Notes under the pieces: generated by a model | What the model saw: only the letters and a program-made list of their open reading frames with translations | The model's database searches: none | What the model was told of the DNA's origin: nothing | NCBI GenBank assembly: GCA_037833965.1 | Contig: AP031358.1 | Location: 6,642,001 to 6,706,000 of the forward strand | From: Marchantia polymorpha subsp. ruderalis | Taxonomy: Eukaryota > Streptophyta > Marchantiopsida > Marchantiales > Marchantiaceae | Direction: 5' to 3' | DNA length: 64,000 nucleotides | Made by a program: the position numbers and the translations under genes | Shown: in pieces, positions 43,401 to 54,600 of the stretch | How the letters are laid out: the number at the start of each line of letters is the position of its first letter | Position numbering within the stretch: position 1 is the stretch's first letter

Positions 43401-43574
43401 GATACCATGTCCGCCCTCGAGGGGGAGGTGTCCGCGGCGTTGCAGAGGTTGGGACTGCGCAGTCGAGCGGAAGAGTGGCAGGGTAGGGAGTTAGTGCGCG
43501 GTAGTCGGCCGCGCCGGAGACGCAGTACAGGTTCCGCGGAGTGTAGTGTAGCGTGGTTCCGTGCAGGCGTGTAG
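40452..43574 (+). CDS. ORF3 protein in LTR 1, intact
   Basis: 1040 codons, ATG to TAG, no breaks. The architecture is as in the solo LTR copy: N-terminal basic segment, globular domain (about 85-300), disordered Pro/Ser/Arg region with Pro-Val-His-Arg repeats (about 474-500), acidic run (722-746), coiled coil (about 800-1005), basic tail. Compared with the A1 and solo subfamily, most differences lie in the disordered part, while the N-terminal domain is almost unchanged. This pattern is what constraint on the folded domain would give. Confidence 0.8.
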   Translation: MTFDRAAENVPFLNSRFQSLVRAARIHLLAAEHSRRRRAGDFLLIEGEVSARDLELRAIRVCRERKKRGQCGSRMSGRANPRNAMTRPSRLRMVPLRLPQNGLRAFEERLIARKLDFLLWGWNYICANMVREWLEPQGPPSRGLRPHVDRWTVQDWAQALGRCAGMPGHLLFDSESIKVTKQEEAQFVELFKTGRSTKNGYRTRDYKDRFRRTLSAALMQLLQPHRACYITLWQVSFVECVIEGTPIHWASILHRVMRQHAFEEKGGTLNHLSPFLINFYRQRNCLTAAELEHFPPLSIDHPGKYVRENEVDTDAEESPTSTPSRRRDEGRHTPAARVPRKRRWREESEEEQHQEPSAPIRPRPLCEPYSRPKQKARRLVLPADSADTATIATEIGSASPERREEARTTAGATGHAATSSGERPPTGQGPPELPRAMRTDVPFAHRRTSADGRASADRRTQVDVDLRLRVGRSSPPVHRRSPVHRTPPHVPPVHRQESPPFQRRKGKEPAEEPPTRHRPSGPDPPAHHAPQFAPSAPGSSSRGDTSRERAEAAPSAGSPPIDAPSAVGPIGQGTSGVRPPAMSPSAIDVRGATPATDKAPANAPAHGPGTAPTDRSRVQQTEERSDCPRDEISMRDAQSNPAQPPSARPPSATDDGDRENAVGNQQASDGDAARVHSPSALDILATSSEAAAVPSQAAHVDDVQPHSGQSPTQSMATEILHSDDDDGGSTEEMSGAEDTEEEEEEIVGAPAAALSEQVIPLLRYLDRKVDKYADPLQPGSYIELVRRRTRTKVHTSKLLARVDQELRDLKEKHECLWGQYKLNQKFYKHSEKMKDEKLGELTKEQVKVKEALDSEQAQNRILSEELVRQTRLLEQCQLARQADEELIRRLQSECGELRAQRAEAESQLVILEEDRRKEADRTKVETARRVAHCLKGYAHWEVKAQEKLTLREFELRAAGLLSGDSRSRRKVAKKLEAFLSKAQDTMSALEGEVSAALQRLGLRSRAEEWQGRELVRGSRPRRRRSTGSAECSVAWFRAGV

Positions 43575-43610
43575 CGTAGTGCAGTGTAGTGTTAGGTAGG
43601 ACTTAGAAGG

Positions 43611-43619
43611 TATAAAATA
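43611..43619 (+). promoter_or_regulatory. TATA box of LTR 1
   Basis: TATAAAATA with the inverted repeat CCAGGC (43623-43628) and GCCTGG (43634-43639) between it and the expected transcription start. As the 5' LTR promoter it should drive genomic RNA. Confidence 0.7.
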
Positions 43620-43986
43620 GTTCCAGGCGTTTTGCCTGGGGTTCTTTCCCATCAGAAGTGCAGATCAGGAACCCATTTCCTTTGCGTGTTTGTGTCCTTG
43701 AGTTCTGTCACCACGCACGAGGAGTTACAACTTAGCGTTCCGCATTTTGTAGCTGAAGGCCTTCGGCCGAATGTTCAGAGCTAGTACATTGGTTAGAGAC
43801 TTGAGTAGTTCGGATCTGCACCTGCGGGTGACTGCCGATGCTCAGAGCCAGTGACTAGTTAGATACTTGAACAGTTTCGCCCCTACACCTTCGAGTGTTT
43901 CTTTCTGATTGTACTCCTTGGGATTTTTCCCCTGAATGCCAAAGTGAAGTTTTGCTACTTCGTGTAAGCCTTGGTTGTAAATTCAG

Positions 43987-44491
43987 GTTACGCTGCAGCA
44001 GGTGCCTTGAGGGTAACCCCTGTAGTATTTCTGGGAATGACAAGTGCCTGAGAATTCAAACTCTTCAATAGACTGTTGTTGTGTTATTGGAATGTTTCAC
44101 AGTGAGTCCTTCAGTGCGGACCTGTGTTCTCTGCGCGTTTTGTGAGTTGAGAGTGTTGTTCACCGCGTAGGAGTGACTTCGATCCGAAGTAGGCAGTCCA
44201 AACCGGGTTTCCTACACTAGCAGCAAGCTAGTGGAAGTGTTGTAAAAGCCGGAGTTGGGAGTCACTGCCCGCAGCTTTGCCGAGTGTGCTCGCGAGAGAC
44301 TTTTTCCCCCTGAAATCTTGAGTAGAGGTCCTAACGGATCTCTGGGTTGTGTTTCTGTAGTTTCAGGTGTGTGTGTGTGTGTGTGTGTGTTACGCTACAC
44401 TGTGCGACCTCCGAGTGCGCTCCGAGTGGACACTTGCAGTATTTCTGGGAGTGACAGTTGCCTGAGAATTCAAACTCCTCAATAGTCTGTT
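43987..44491 (+). repeat. Duplicated module inside R/U5
   Basis: Two related segments, 43987-44077 and 44389-44491, both start GTTACGCT and contain AGTATTTCTGGGA.TGACA, GCCTGAGAATTCAAACTC.TC and AATAG.CTGTT. The second has extra sequence inserted after the start. The same pair occurs in every A LTR, including the oldest, so the duplication is ancestral. Confidence 0.85.
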
Positions 44492-44610
44492 AAAACGTGA
44501 CACTTTGTACCCTGTGTGTTCCTCTGTCCCTGTGGGTTCGACCTTTCTACCACTATATTGCAGTTTTAGCCTTTAGTGGGTTATTACATAAGAAGCCGAC
44601 AACTTCTTTT

Positions 44611-44628
44611 TGGCGCCGCTGCCGGGGA
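44611..44628 (+). other. Primer-binding site, tRNA-Asp type (A3)
   Basis: TGGCGCCGCTGCCGGGGA, 22 bases after the LTR, identical to the A1 site, with the AAGAAG/CTTCTT inverted repeat in the spacer. Confidence 0.75.
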
Positions 44629-44674
44629 CAGTTGCGTCAACACCGGGGTTTTTACGAGCAGCCATGCTCGGTGA

Positions 44675-47506
44675 ATGTCGACTGGGGCTAGCGGGAGCAA
44701 CCTAAGTGCTAGAGCTGTCCGCAAGTTCCGACGAGATTCAGAGAAGGCCGTGGAAGAGACACGGCGTCAAAACAAGAAAACACCAAAAAGAGTACCTAAG
44801 CCTAGTTCGGCCGACATCCTTGGGGAACCTACCCCCGGCGACCCGGAACCAAACTTGGTGCTTACAGTTCTACTAGATATTCCTTGCACGGACCCGCCTA
44901 GTGAAGTAGAACCGACCGCCCGAGAACCGTCGACAGACACACCGATGGCGGACGGACAAGCCAATGTGCGGCTACCTCAGCCGATTACTAAACATTCCTA
45001 CCCGAAGTACAAAGGGAGTGGGGATGACGACGATGCAGATTCATACATCAAGTTGTTCGAGTCGGTGTCTATTGCCAATCGCGAGATCGCAGACGACGAC
45101 CGACTAAGGATCTTTCCAAGCCTTCTGCGGAAGAAAGCGAGGAGTTGGTACAATCACGAGAGCATCGATCCGACTGGGTTGACAACATGGGCCCAGCTGA
45201 AGGAGAAGTTCCTTCGCCGCTTTCGCGAGCTCGGCTACGACAGCCGGGTTTTGACAAAGTTACGTAATTTGCAGCGAGAGAAGAAGGAGAGTCTGCGTGA
45301 CTACACGGAGAGATTTCTGGACCTCCTTGACAGAATATCGAAAACAGGACCAGGGTCCCCTTTCTCGGTACAACAAGCTGTGGATTGGTACGTGACCGGT
45401 TTAACTCGGGAGATGGAGACTTTTTGCCGACGCAGCAAGTGCGACACTATTGAGGATGTGATTGCATCGGCAGAAGCCTTCGAAACTTCCACTCTCAACC
45501 GAAGAGGGAGAGAGAGACGGGAGTTGAAGGAGCGAAAACCGAAGGGAGGGCGAAGACGACGTAGAGGTACAACTCCGTCATCGGAGGAATCGTCTTCGGA
45601 CGAGAACCGTTCCTCATCCGAAGAAGAGGAAACCTCATCGTCGGAGGAGGAGAAGAAGAGGAAGAAGCATGGGTCAGCGAAGAAAAAGGGCATCCGACGA
45701 GTGACTACGGACAGAGCGCCGGGAGATATAGCTTCGAAGATGGAGACCCTTGTGAAGGACTTCGCCGATCTCAAGGTTCAAGTGGTAGGCGGGCATGATC
45801 GCCGAAAATCACCCGGGAGGGTGCGAGCGAACTTATGGTGTACTACGTGCGGGGCGGTGGGACATGCAAACACCGAGTGCCTTACCACCCGTCCGTCATA
45901 TCCAGTCAACGCAGTAGAGTGGGCACAACCGTACTATGGAGAGCACCCTTAGTACTATGGAGAGGCTAGCGAAGAGACAGCCTACGCTGTCCAGTCGGTT
46001 CCTACCCCTCCTGCAGTTTCAGCAATGCAAGTCCCACGATATATTCCGGTGGATCGGGCCACTACAGTACCCGTGAGGCGGAGAGCACCTCTAGGGACGT
46101 TTGACCCACCGCCACCGCGAGCTTGTTATAATTGCGGGGAAGTTGGGCACTTCTCACCGCAGTGTCCCCATCCAAAAAGGCGAAACGATTATGCTCCGAC
46201 ATGTAGTAATTGCAAGAAGATCGGGCATACTGCGCCAGAGTGTGATCAGCCCCCAGTCCCTCGGCCAGCGGTACGATTTGTGAACACTCCTGCCAAGGAG
46301 GACGTCCAAGTTAACCAGGTCGAAGTAGGTTCAGACGGGGATGACGAAGACGAAGAGTGGCCGGCTGAAGAGGTTATGTGCGCACGGGTCGAAACTCGTA
46401 GTTCCAAGAAATCGAAGGAGCAAGAGCGTGACACTCGCAAGCACGAACGGAGAACCGACGACCGGACGAGAAAAGGAAAGCAGAAGACATCCAGCAAGTC
46501 CGACTTGCGACCTGCTCGGAAGTCTTCGGCTACGCGAGAGGCACCAGCAGTGCGCCCCCAGACAGCAGTCGAGGACGAGCCAGTGCGCCTACTGAAACGG
46601 GACTATGCTCCGGATATCCGCAACGAGGTAGCCAACCTGTTGAAGGAAGCGATCCGCACTCATAAGGACCCACCGCGGCCAGACTTGACATCCTTCCTTG
46701 GGGCGAAGTTGGCAGCCACCGTGGAACCTCGCAGAGTGTCGCCGACCCCGGCGACCCAACGCGCCCACTATGATTTGGTCGAAGATCTCGGGAGTCGAAA
46801 AGTGAACATCACGTTCAAGCAGCTCTTGGAGGACAATAAGACGTATCGGAGAATGTTGATGCTTTCGCTACGGCATCCGCGGAAGCCGCGCGCATCCACA
46901 TCCTCTCAAGTATATCAAGTGGAGAGCGAAGACCAAGGACCACCAGAGATCGATGTGGAAATAGCAGGATGTTGTGTACGCAGAGTGCCAATCGACTCTG
47001 GATCAGGAGTCAACATAATGACGGAGGATACAGCGAGAGCCTTGGGGTTCAGTCAATACGAACCCTCGAAGCGTGTGTTGAGATTAGCGGATCAGACACG
47101 GAGAATGCCTGCAGGTATGCTGCGCAATGTCAAGACAATCATCGGGGGTGCGGACTTTCGGTTGACGTATATCATCCTTCAACCGATGATGAAGCAGGGC
47201 TATGACGTTCTGCTCGGGCGACCATGGCTATATGGTGCACAAGTCAGATGTGATTGGCGAAGACATCGCCTTAAGTTTCCTCATCCTTCGGAACCGACCA
47301 AAACCATTACGGTGCCCTGGAATAGGGTCAGGCACGAAGGAGAGACCCCATCGACAAGTGCAGGTTACACATCGGGCGAGGACAGTGAGTCGACCGCGCG
47401 ATCGGATTCCAGTGGTACCGAATCCGATTACTTCGTGGGATTCGTTGCCTGCTGTTCGGTGGGAGAAGAAGAAGAGCCGGAAGCTATTCAGCCGGAAGAC
47501 GAATAG
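44675..47506 (+). pseudogene. gag: gag-pro of A3, one nonsense codon
   Basis: A 943-codon Gag-Pro frame in which codon 426 is TAG (45950-45952) instead of CAG. Domains otherwise as in the intact copy at 55855: Gag core, Ser/Glu- and Lys-rich linker, three CCHC knuckles (one before and two after the stop) and aspartic protease (IDSGSGVN). The premature TAG is followed by TACTAT, not a readthrough context, so truncated Gag without two knuckles and protease is expected. A second start would be possible at ATG 46025. Confidence 0.9.
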
Positions 47507-47512
47507 CAATTA
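47504..47512 (+). promoter_or_regulatory. Stop-codon readthrough site gag/pol (A3)
   Basis: TAG CAA TTA, identical to the A1 and A4 sites, with pol in phase downstream. Confidence 0.75.
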
Positions 47513-47515
47513 ACT

Positions 47516-50347
47516 GTGGGACTGGGAAGAAGTGAGACGAGTCACACCGAGGGCATTGTTGACCCTAGTGACTGTCACGAAGTACAACTCAGTCCCGGCA
47601 AGTGCTTGAAGGTATCAAGCGCAGTGAGAGGAGACGAGCTAAGGAAAGTACAGGCATTCCTTAGTCATTATGTCGACGTCTTCGCCTGGAAGATCGAAGA
47701 CATGAAGGGGATACCTGCACGGTATGGGGAACACCGTATCGATTTACTGGACGGCTCAGTACCCATACGACAGCGCCAGTATCGCCTCAACCCAAAATAC
47801 TCCTTGCTAGTTAAAGAGGAGATAGATAAGTACTTGAGCGCTGGTATTATTTACCCTGTGCTCAGCAGTGAGTGGGTGTCGCCGATTGTTATCGTACCCA
47901 AGAAGTTGACGGGTAAGATACGAGTGTGTCAGGATTTCCGGAAGTTGAATGCAGCAACACGCAAGGATCATCACCCGTTACCATTCACGGATGCCATTCT
48001 AGACCATGTCGCAGGACATGAATGTTATAGCTTCCTGGATGGGTTCTCAGGTTACAATCAGGTGTCTATCCGTGAACAGGACAAGGATAAAACTACGTTC
48101 ACAACCGACTGGGGAACTTACGCATACCACAAGATGCCCTTCGGTCTGTGCAACGCGCCTGCCACCTTTCAACGGATGATGACCAATATCTTTCAGGAAC
48201 AACTGAGGAAGTTCCTGGAGATATTCATAGATGACTTCTGTGTCTTTGGGAAGCGGTCTGAACACCTAAGTCACTTGAAGCAGACCTTCGATAAATGTAG
48301 AGAGAGCAGTTTATCACTGCATCCCGAGAAGTGCTTTTTCTTCATGACTAGTGGGATCTTGTTGGGTCATCGGGTCTCGGCAGACGGCATTGCGGTGGAC
48401 ATCGAGAAGGTCAAGGTTATACTCGAGCTTGAGCCACCCACGAATCTAAGAGAGCTGCGAGCATTCCTGGGTCATGTGGGCTACTACCGAAGATTCATAC
48501 ACCTGTATGCAATACTGGCGGCGGACCTGACCAAGTTGTTGAAGAAGGACGAGCCTTATGCTTGGGGTGCGAACCAGCAGTCAGCATTTGAGGCTCTTAA
48601 AGCGAAACTCACGACTGCTTCCGTACTAAGGAGTCCAGACTGGAATCGACCATTCCATGTTTACGTTGACACCTCGGCATTCGCCATCGGTGTAGTACTG
48701 AGTCAAAAGGATGACAACAAAAAGGACTACCCGATCTACTTCGCGAGCCGACAGCTGTCTCTAGCAGAGCGGAAGTACACCACGACGGAGAGAGAAGCGT
48801 TGGGGATGATGTACTCCTGTAAAAAGTTCCGTCACTACCTAATCTGCTACGAGTTTGTGTTCCATGTGGACCACTACGCATTGCAACACCTAGTCAAGAA
48901 AGCCGACCTATCCGGTCGGATCGCCAGGTGGGTGTTGTTACTACAAGAGTTCACCTACACCGTCCAGACCAGGAAAGGGGTGCACCACGAAAATGCGGAT
49001 TACTTGTCCCGATTATGGACACAGCCGACAGAGGAGGAATTGGTGGACGATTTTCCAGATGAAGAGTTATTTCAGTTGTCTGCAGGACATGAGTCCCGCT
49101 ATGCCGACCTGTATCGATATCTGCTAACTCTCCAGTGTCCCGAAGGCATGGATTTGGAACAGCGAACTGTCTTCATTCATAAGGCAGGTCCGTACCAACT
49201 CCAGCAGGGGGTTTTGTTCAAGAAGATGGCAGATGAGCGCTTATGCAGATGCCTGGAGGAATCAGAGGTACCTAGAATAGTGAGTGCGATGCATACAGAG
49301 GAGGCGGGTGGACACTATGCCACCAGGAACACGGTCACAAAGATCCTAAATGCGGGGTATTGGTGGCCGACCATGTTTAAGGATGTTCTCGATTACATCC
49401 GCAAGCGCGACAGTTGCCAGAGGACGGGGAGACCGACGCCTACAACACGCTGGCCCCTGACTCCCATCATGCCTCTAGCACCTTTCGAAAAGTGGGGTAT
49501 TGACTTTGTAGGGCCGATACAACCAGTGACTAGAAGTACACGAAGGCGCTACATTCTGGTAGCAACGGACTACGCCACCAAAATGGTAGAGGCCAGAGCC
49601 ACCAGAAGGGATGATGCTGCCACAGTGGCAGCATTCTTGTTTGAGTCGATCATCACACGCTACGGATGTCCCTTAGAGCTAGTCAGCGACCGGGGCACGC
49701 ATTTTCTGAATCAGATCATCGAAGATCTGACACGGTATTTCCACATCAAGCACCGGAAGACTACTCCATACAATCCTAAGGCAAATGGACTGACGGAGAA
49801 GTCCAATGGTCTGCTGTGTAAAATACTACTCAAGGTCACGGTGAATCACGCTCACGACTGGGATACGAAGCTGGCAGCCGCTCTATGGGCGTACCGCACA
49901 GCTGAGAAGATCACGACCAAACAGACACCATACTTTCTGGTGTATGGGCAACACCCGATCCTCCCGATCGAATTTGAAGTACCCACCCAACGAACGTTGG
50001 ATTTGCAGAGGATGGGCGCAGAGGAGAGTCAGCTCTACAGGTTACAGGAGGTCACGCTGCTGGATGAGAGGAGAAGAGACGCCGAAGATCGCACCAGGAA
50101 AATCCAGCTCCGTCGGAAGGAGAGATACGATAAAAAGATCAAACCGGTACTCCTGCAGGCGGGGGATTTGGCATTGCTCTACGACAGCAGGCATGCCAGA
50201 TTCCCAGGCAAACTGCACCTAAGATGGATGGGACCTTACAAGGTTGTCGAAGTCTTCCCGAATGGATCCATCCAACTTGCGGACCTGGCCGGCGATTTGT
50301 TAGGCACCCGAGTGAACGGGTGGCGGTTGAAGAAATACCACATGTGA
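47516..50347 (+). CDS. pol: A3 Pol: RT, RNase H, integrase with a zinc-finger lesion
   Basis: 943 codons in phase after the leaky stop. RT (FLDGFSGYNQ, FIDDFCVFG), RNase H (Asp 385, Glu 427, Asp 452, Asp 495) and the integrase D,D35E residues (663, 725, 761) are all present. In the integrase zinc-binding site the first Cys of CDSC (residue 631) is Arg, from a T-to-C change at 49406; the other copies keep Cys. This should weaken the HHCC fold needed for integration. The frame is otherwise intact. Confidence 0.93.
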   Translation: MGLGRSETSHTEGIVDPSDCHEVQLSPGKCLKVSSAVRGDELRKVQAFLSHYVDVFAWKIEDMKGIPARYGEHRIDLLDGSVPIRQRQYRLNPKYSLLVKEEIDKYLSAGIIYPVLSSEWVSPIVIVPKKLTGKIRVCQDFRKLNAATRKDHHPLPFTDAILDHVAGHECYSFLDGFSGYNQVSIREQDKDKTTFTTDWGTYAYHKMPFGLCNAPATFQRMMTNIFQEQLRKFLEIFIDDFCVFGKRSEHLSHLKQTFDKCRESSLSLHPEKCFFFMTSGILLGHRVSADGIAVDIEKVKVILELEPPTNLRELRAFLGHVGYYRRFIHLYAILAADLTKLLKKDEPYAWGANQQSAFEALKAKLTTASVLRSPDWNRPFHVYVDTSAFAIGVVLSQKDDNKKDYPIYFASRQLSLAERKYTTTEREALGMMYSCKKFRHYLICYEFVFHVDHYALQHLVKKADLSGRIARWVLLLQEFTYTVQTRKGVHHENADYLSRLWTQPTEEELVDDFPDEELFQLSAGHESRYADLYRYLLTLQCPEGMDLEQRTVFIHKAGPYQLQQGVLFKKMADERLCRCLEESEVPRIVSAMHTEEAGGHYATRNTVTKILNAGYWWPTMFKDVLDYIRKRDSCQRTGRPTPTTRWPLTPIMPLAPFEKWGIDFVGPIQPVTRSTRRRYILVATDYATKMVEARATRRDDAATVAAFLFESIITRYGCPLELVSDRGTHFLNQIIEDLTRYFHIKHRKTTPYNPKANGLTEKSNGLLCKILLKVTVNHAHDWDTKLAAALWAYRTAEKITTKQTPYFLVYGQHPILPIEFEVPTQRTLDLQRMGAEESQLYRLQEVTLLDERRRDAEDRTRKIQLRRKERYDKKIKPVLLQAGDLALLYDSRHARFPGKLHLRWMGPYKVVEVFPNGSIQLADLAGDLLGTRVNGWRLKKYHM

Positions 50348-50369
50348 GTGTTCGCGTGGGCGCTCACAA

Positions 50370-50384
50370 TTGAGGAGGGGGGCA
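50370..50384 (+). other. Polypurine tract of A3
   Basis: TTGAGGAGGGGGGCA immediately before LTR 2. Confidence 0.75.
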
Positions 50385-51631
50385 TGTGGTACCCCACTTT
50401 TGGCAATTTTGAGGAAATTAAAACATTTTTGGAAAACTGTACCTTGGCAGCATTGTAAATAGCCTTCGGTACATCACAACATAGTGAATCCGGAAGATCG
50501 CGGGGATTCTCGAGGGATCTTGTAGAATCTGGGATTTGGGGTGCAGCAGTAAGGACAGGCACCACCCTCCCTGCGAGCTCTGCAGTTAGGATCTCTACGG
50601 CGCAAGGCGCAAAACCCGCCTTTGGAGGTTGCGTCCGCGGCTGTAGGGAAACCCCCGTAATTAGGTCAACCCTCGGGCGCCTTGACCAAGTTAGGATCCC
50701 GTTGGAAAGAGCTCGACGCACTGATTCCAACGAGCCCAAGAACGCTTGGAACGGACGAGGACTTAGGGAGTTATCGCTACTGGAAGAAACGGAGGCGGTC
50801 GCCTACGGCGGAAGGAGTTCGCCATCGGCGCGAATTCCGCCTACGTAGAGGGGGGGAATCAAGTTTTGTCCTATGCACGGACGAAGGCGTTCGCCTGTGC
50901 ACAGGCGAAGTAGGGTTAGGGAAGGCGCGAAGTCCGCCTACGCACAGGCGTCCGCCTGTGCACAGGCACTTCGGCGTCGGCGGAAAATCCGCCTTGGGCC
51001 CTAGAAATGCGCCTTGTGAGGTAGAAAGTGTACGGCGCCTTCCGCGCCAGCGCAGCGCCGCGTACGTCGGAAGAGCCGCCAGAGTAATCCAATCGGTACG
51101 GACCATGCGGACGGCACGAGTGGATGCGCTCTTGGACGGACGGAGTTGCGGCGGCGGAAGCGCCGACGGAAAGACAAGGAACGGACAGACTGGACGGAGA
51201 CGGCTGACCACGGTCAACGCCTTCCGCGCCAGCGCAGCGCCGCGGACGGAATTCGCCTGCGCACAGGCGAACGCCTGTGCACAGGAGGATGTTCAAGTTC
51301 CGCGCCGGCGGAGAATCCGCCGAGGCTCCTGCCTGCGCACAGGCAGGAGTTGAATTTTTGTCCGACATGCGGACACACGCGTCAAGGCAGAAGGAGATTG
51401 GCCGAGGGACGGTACGAACAAGTGTACCGCGCAAGGCGGAAAACTCGCCTTCGGCGCTACGCCCCCATGTCCGCAGGGTGACACGCTCGCGGAGTTCAAA
51501 TCCGCCAATTCGAGCGTGAGAGTTTAATCGACGACGGCGGAGCGTGAAGCCGCGCGTGAGAGCGAAGACCGTTCCAGCGTACAGCCGGCGCGGCCATCAA
51601 GTGAGACGTTCTTCACGACCAAGAGCCGACC

Positions 51632-54600
51632 ATGACCTTCGACCGGGCGGCGGAGAACGTCCCATTCTTGAATTCGCGATTCCAATCTCTTGTGCGCGCT
51701 GCGCGCATCCATCTGCTGGCTGCGGAACATTCTCGACGTCGTCGCGCAGGAGATTTCTTGTTGATTGAGGGAGAAGTGAGTGCGCGTGATTTGGAATTGA
51801 GGGCGATTAGAGTTTGCCGAGAGAGAAAGAAACGCGGGCAGTGCGGAAGTAGAATGAGCGGGCGAGCGAACCCCAGGAACGCAATGACGAGACCGAGCAG
51901 ATTGCGGATGGTGCCACTTCGCCTGCTGCAGAACGGGCTGCGCGCTTTCGAGGAGCGCTTAATAGCAAGAAAGCTCGATTTCTTGCTATGGGGATGGAAT
52001 TACATCTGCGCGAATATGGTGCGCGAGTGGCTAGAGCCACAGGGACCACCCTCGCGCGGATTGCGTCCGCATGTTGATCGGTGGACAGTCCAAGATTGGG
52101 CGCAGGCGTTGGGAAGATGTGCTGGCATGCCAGGGCATCTCCTTTTCGACAGCGAGAGTATCAAGGTGACCAAGCAAGAAGAGGCGCAATTTGTGGAGCT
52201 GTTCAAGACCGGGAGGTCTACCAAGAATGGGTACAGGACCCGTGATTACAAGGATCGATTTCGCCGGACTTTGTCCGCGGCGCTGATGCAATTACTGCAG
52301 CCGCACCGCGCCTGCTACATCACATTGTGGCAGGTCTCTTTTGTGGAGTGCGTCATCGAGGGAACTCCAATTCACTGGGCGAGCATCCTGCACAGGGTGA
52401 TGCGACAGCACGCGTTTGAGGAGAAGGGGGGAACTCTAAACCATCTTTCTCCTTTCCTCATCAATTTTTATCGACAGCGGAATTGTTTGACAGCGGCGGA
52501 GCTTGAACATTTTCCGCCATTGTCCATCGACCATCCCGGGAAGTATGTGCGGGAGAACGAGGTCGACACGGATGCAGAGGAGTCACCGACTTCGACCCCA
52601 TCAAGACGGAGGGACGAAGGGAGACACACCCCTGCAGCGCGAGTGCCGCGGAAGCGGCGATGGAGGGAAGAGTCTGAAGAGGAGCAGCATCAAGAACCCT
52701 CTGCTCCCATTCGACCGCGGCCGCTGTGCGAGCCATACAGCCGGCCGAAGCAGAAGGCACGCAGACTGGTGTTACCAGCTGACAGTGCGGACACGGCGAC
52801 AATTGCGACGGAGATAGGAAGTGCGTCGCCAGAGAGGCGAGAGGAAGCGCGGACGACCGCAGGAGCGACGGGCCACGCTGCAACCTCGTCGGGAGAGAGG
52901 CCGCCTACGGGCCAAGGGCCTCCGGAGTTACCACGTGCGATGCGGACAGATGTTCCGTTTGCGCACAGGAGAACCTCCGCGGACGGACGAGCCTCCGCGG
53001 ACCGGCGAACACAAGTGGACGTGGATCTACGCTTACGCGTGGGAAGGAGCAGTCCGCCTGTGCACAGGCGCTCGCCTGTGCACAGGACACCTCCACACGT
53101 GCCGCCTGTGCACAGGCAAGAATCACCCCCGTTCCAACGGAGGAAGGGGAAGGAGCCGGCGGAAGAACCGCCTACGAGACACCGGCCCTCGGGGCCAGAC
53201 CCTCCGGCGCACCACGCGCCGCAATTTGCGCCTTCGGCGCCAGGGTCTTCGAGCAGAGGAGATACGAGCAGAGAGCGTGCGGAGGCCGCACCATCGGCGG
53301 GAAGTCCGCCGATAGATGCGCCTTCGGCGGTAGGGCCTATAGGCCAAGGAACATCGGGCGTGCGGCCCCCGGCCATGTCGCCTTCGGCGATAGATGTCCG
53401 CGGCGCTACGCCTGCGACGGACAAGGCGCCGGCAAATGCGCCTGCGCACGGGCCGGGCACAGCCCCCACGGACCGATCAAGGGTGCAGCAGACGGAGGAG
53501 CGGAGTGACTGTCCGCGGGATGAAATCTCGATGCGCGATGCGCAATCAAACCCCGCGCAGCCACCCTCCGCTCGACCGCCTTCGGCGACGGACGACGGCG
53601 ACAGAGAGAACGCGGTAGGCAATCAACAAGCGAGCGACGGGGATGCCGCTCGGGTACATTCGCCTTCCGCCTTGGACATTTTGGCGACGAGCAGCGAGGC
53701 TGCAGCCGTGCCTTCGCAGGCAGCACACGTCGACGACGTGCAGCCCCACTCGGGGCAGTCGCCGACGCAATCAATGGCAACTGAAATCCTCCACTCGGAT
53801 GATGACGACGGAGGCTCCACGGAAGAAATGTCAGGAGCAGAAGACACCGAGGAGGAGGAGGAGGAAATTGTTGGAGCGCCGGCGGCGGCGCTCTCTGAGC
53901 AGGTGATTCCGTTGCTGCGGTACTTGGATCGCAAGGTCGATAAATACGCCGACCCACTCCAGCCGGGATCTTACATCGAGTTAGTGCGCAGGCGGACTCG
54001 CACTAAAGTCCACACCAGCAAGCTATTAGCTAGAGTGGACCAGGAGTTGAGGGACTTGAAGGAGAAGCATGAGTGCTTGTGGGGTCAGTACAAGCTTAAT
54101 CAGAAATTCTACAAGCACTCCGAGAAGATGAAGGATGAGAAACTTGGCGAGCTCACTAAGGAGCAGGTGAAGGTCAAGGAAGCACTCGATTCTGAGCAGG
54201 CCCAGAATCGGATTTTGTCAGAGGAGCTCGTGCGACAGACGCGGTTGTTGGAACAATGTCAGCTCGCACGGCAGGCGGATGAAGAATTAATCCGCAGGTT
54301 GCAGTCAGAGTGTGGCGAATTGAGAGCGCAACGTGCTGAAGCCGAATCGCAATTAGTGATACTTGAAGAGGATCGCAGGAAGGAGGCGGATCGCACGAAG
54401 GTGGAGACGGCGAGGCGAGTCGCCCACTGTCTCAAGGGCTACGCCCACTGGGAAGTGAAGGCGCAGGAGAAACTCACACTACGTGAGTTTGAATTGCGCG
54501 CAGCCGGGTTGTTGTCAGGCGACAGTAGGAGTCGGCGGAAGGTAGCGAAGAATCTCGAGGCCTTTCTGTCGAAGGCACAGGATACCATGTCCGCCCTCGA

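Larger units (their letters stand above)
39205..44588 (+). repeat. LTR 1 of the A array
   Basis: 5384 bp. U3 (about 4.4 kb) contains six perfect CCTGTGCACAGG palindromes (39714, 39775, 40094, 41877, 41895 and 41925 as starts) and ORF3. TATA at 43611-43619 and R/U5 of about 0.95 kb follow, with a (GT)n run at about 44367-44390 and a duplicated module (43987-44077 and 44389-44491). Confidence 0.95.

Noticed and set aside
45950..45952. TAG in A3 gag as a programmed readthrough stop
   Set aside because: The other copies have CAG (or lack the segment), and the following TACTAT is not a readthrough context; a plain nonsense mutation is simpler.
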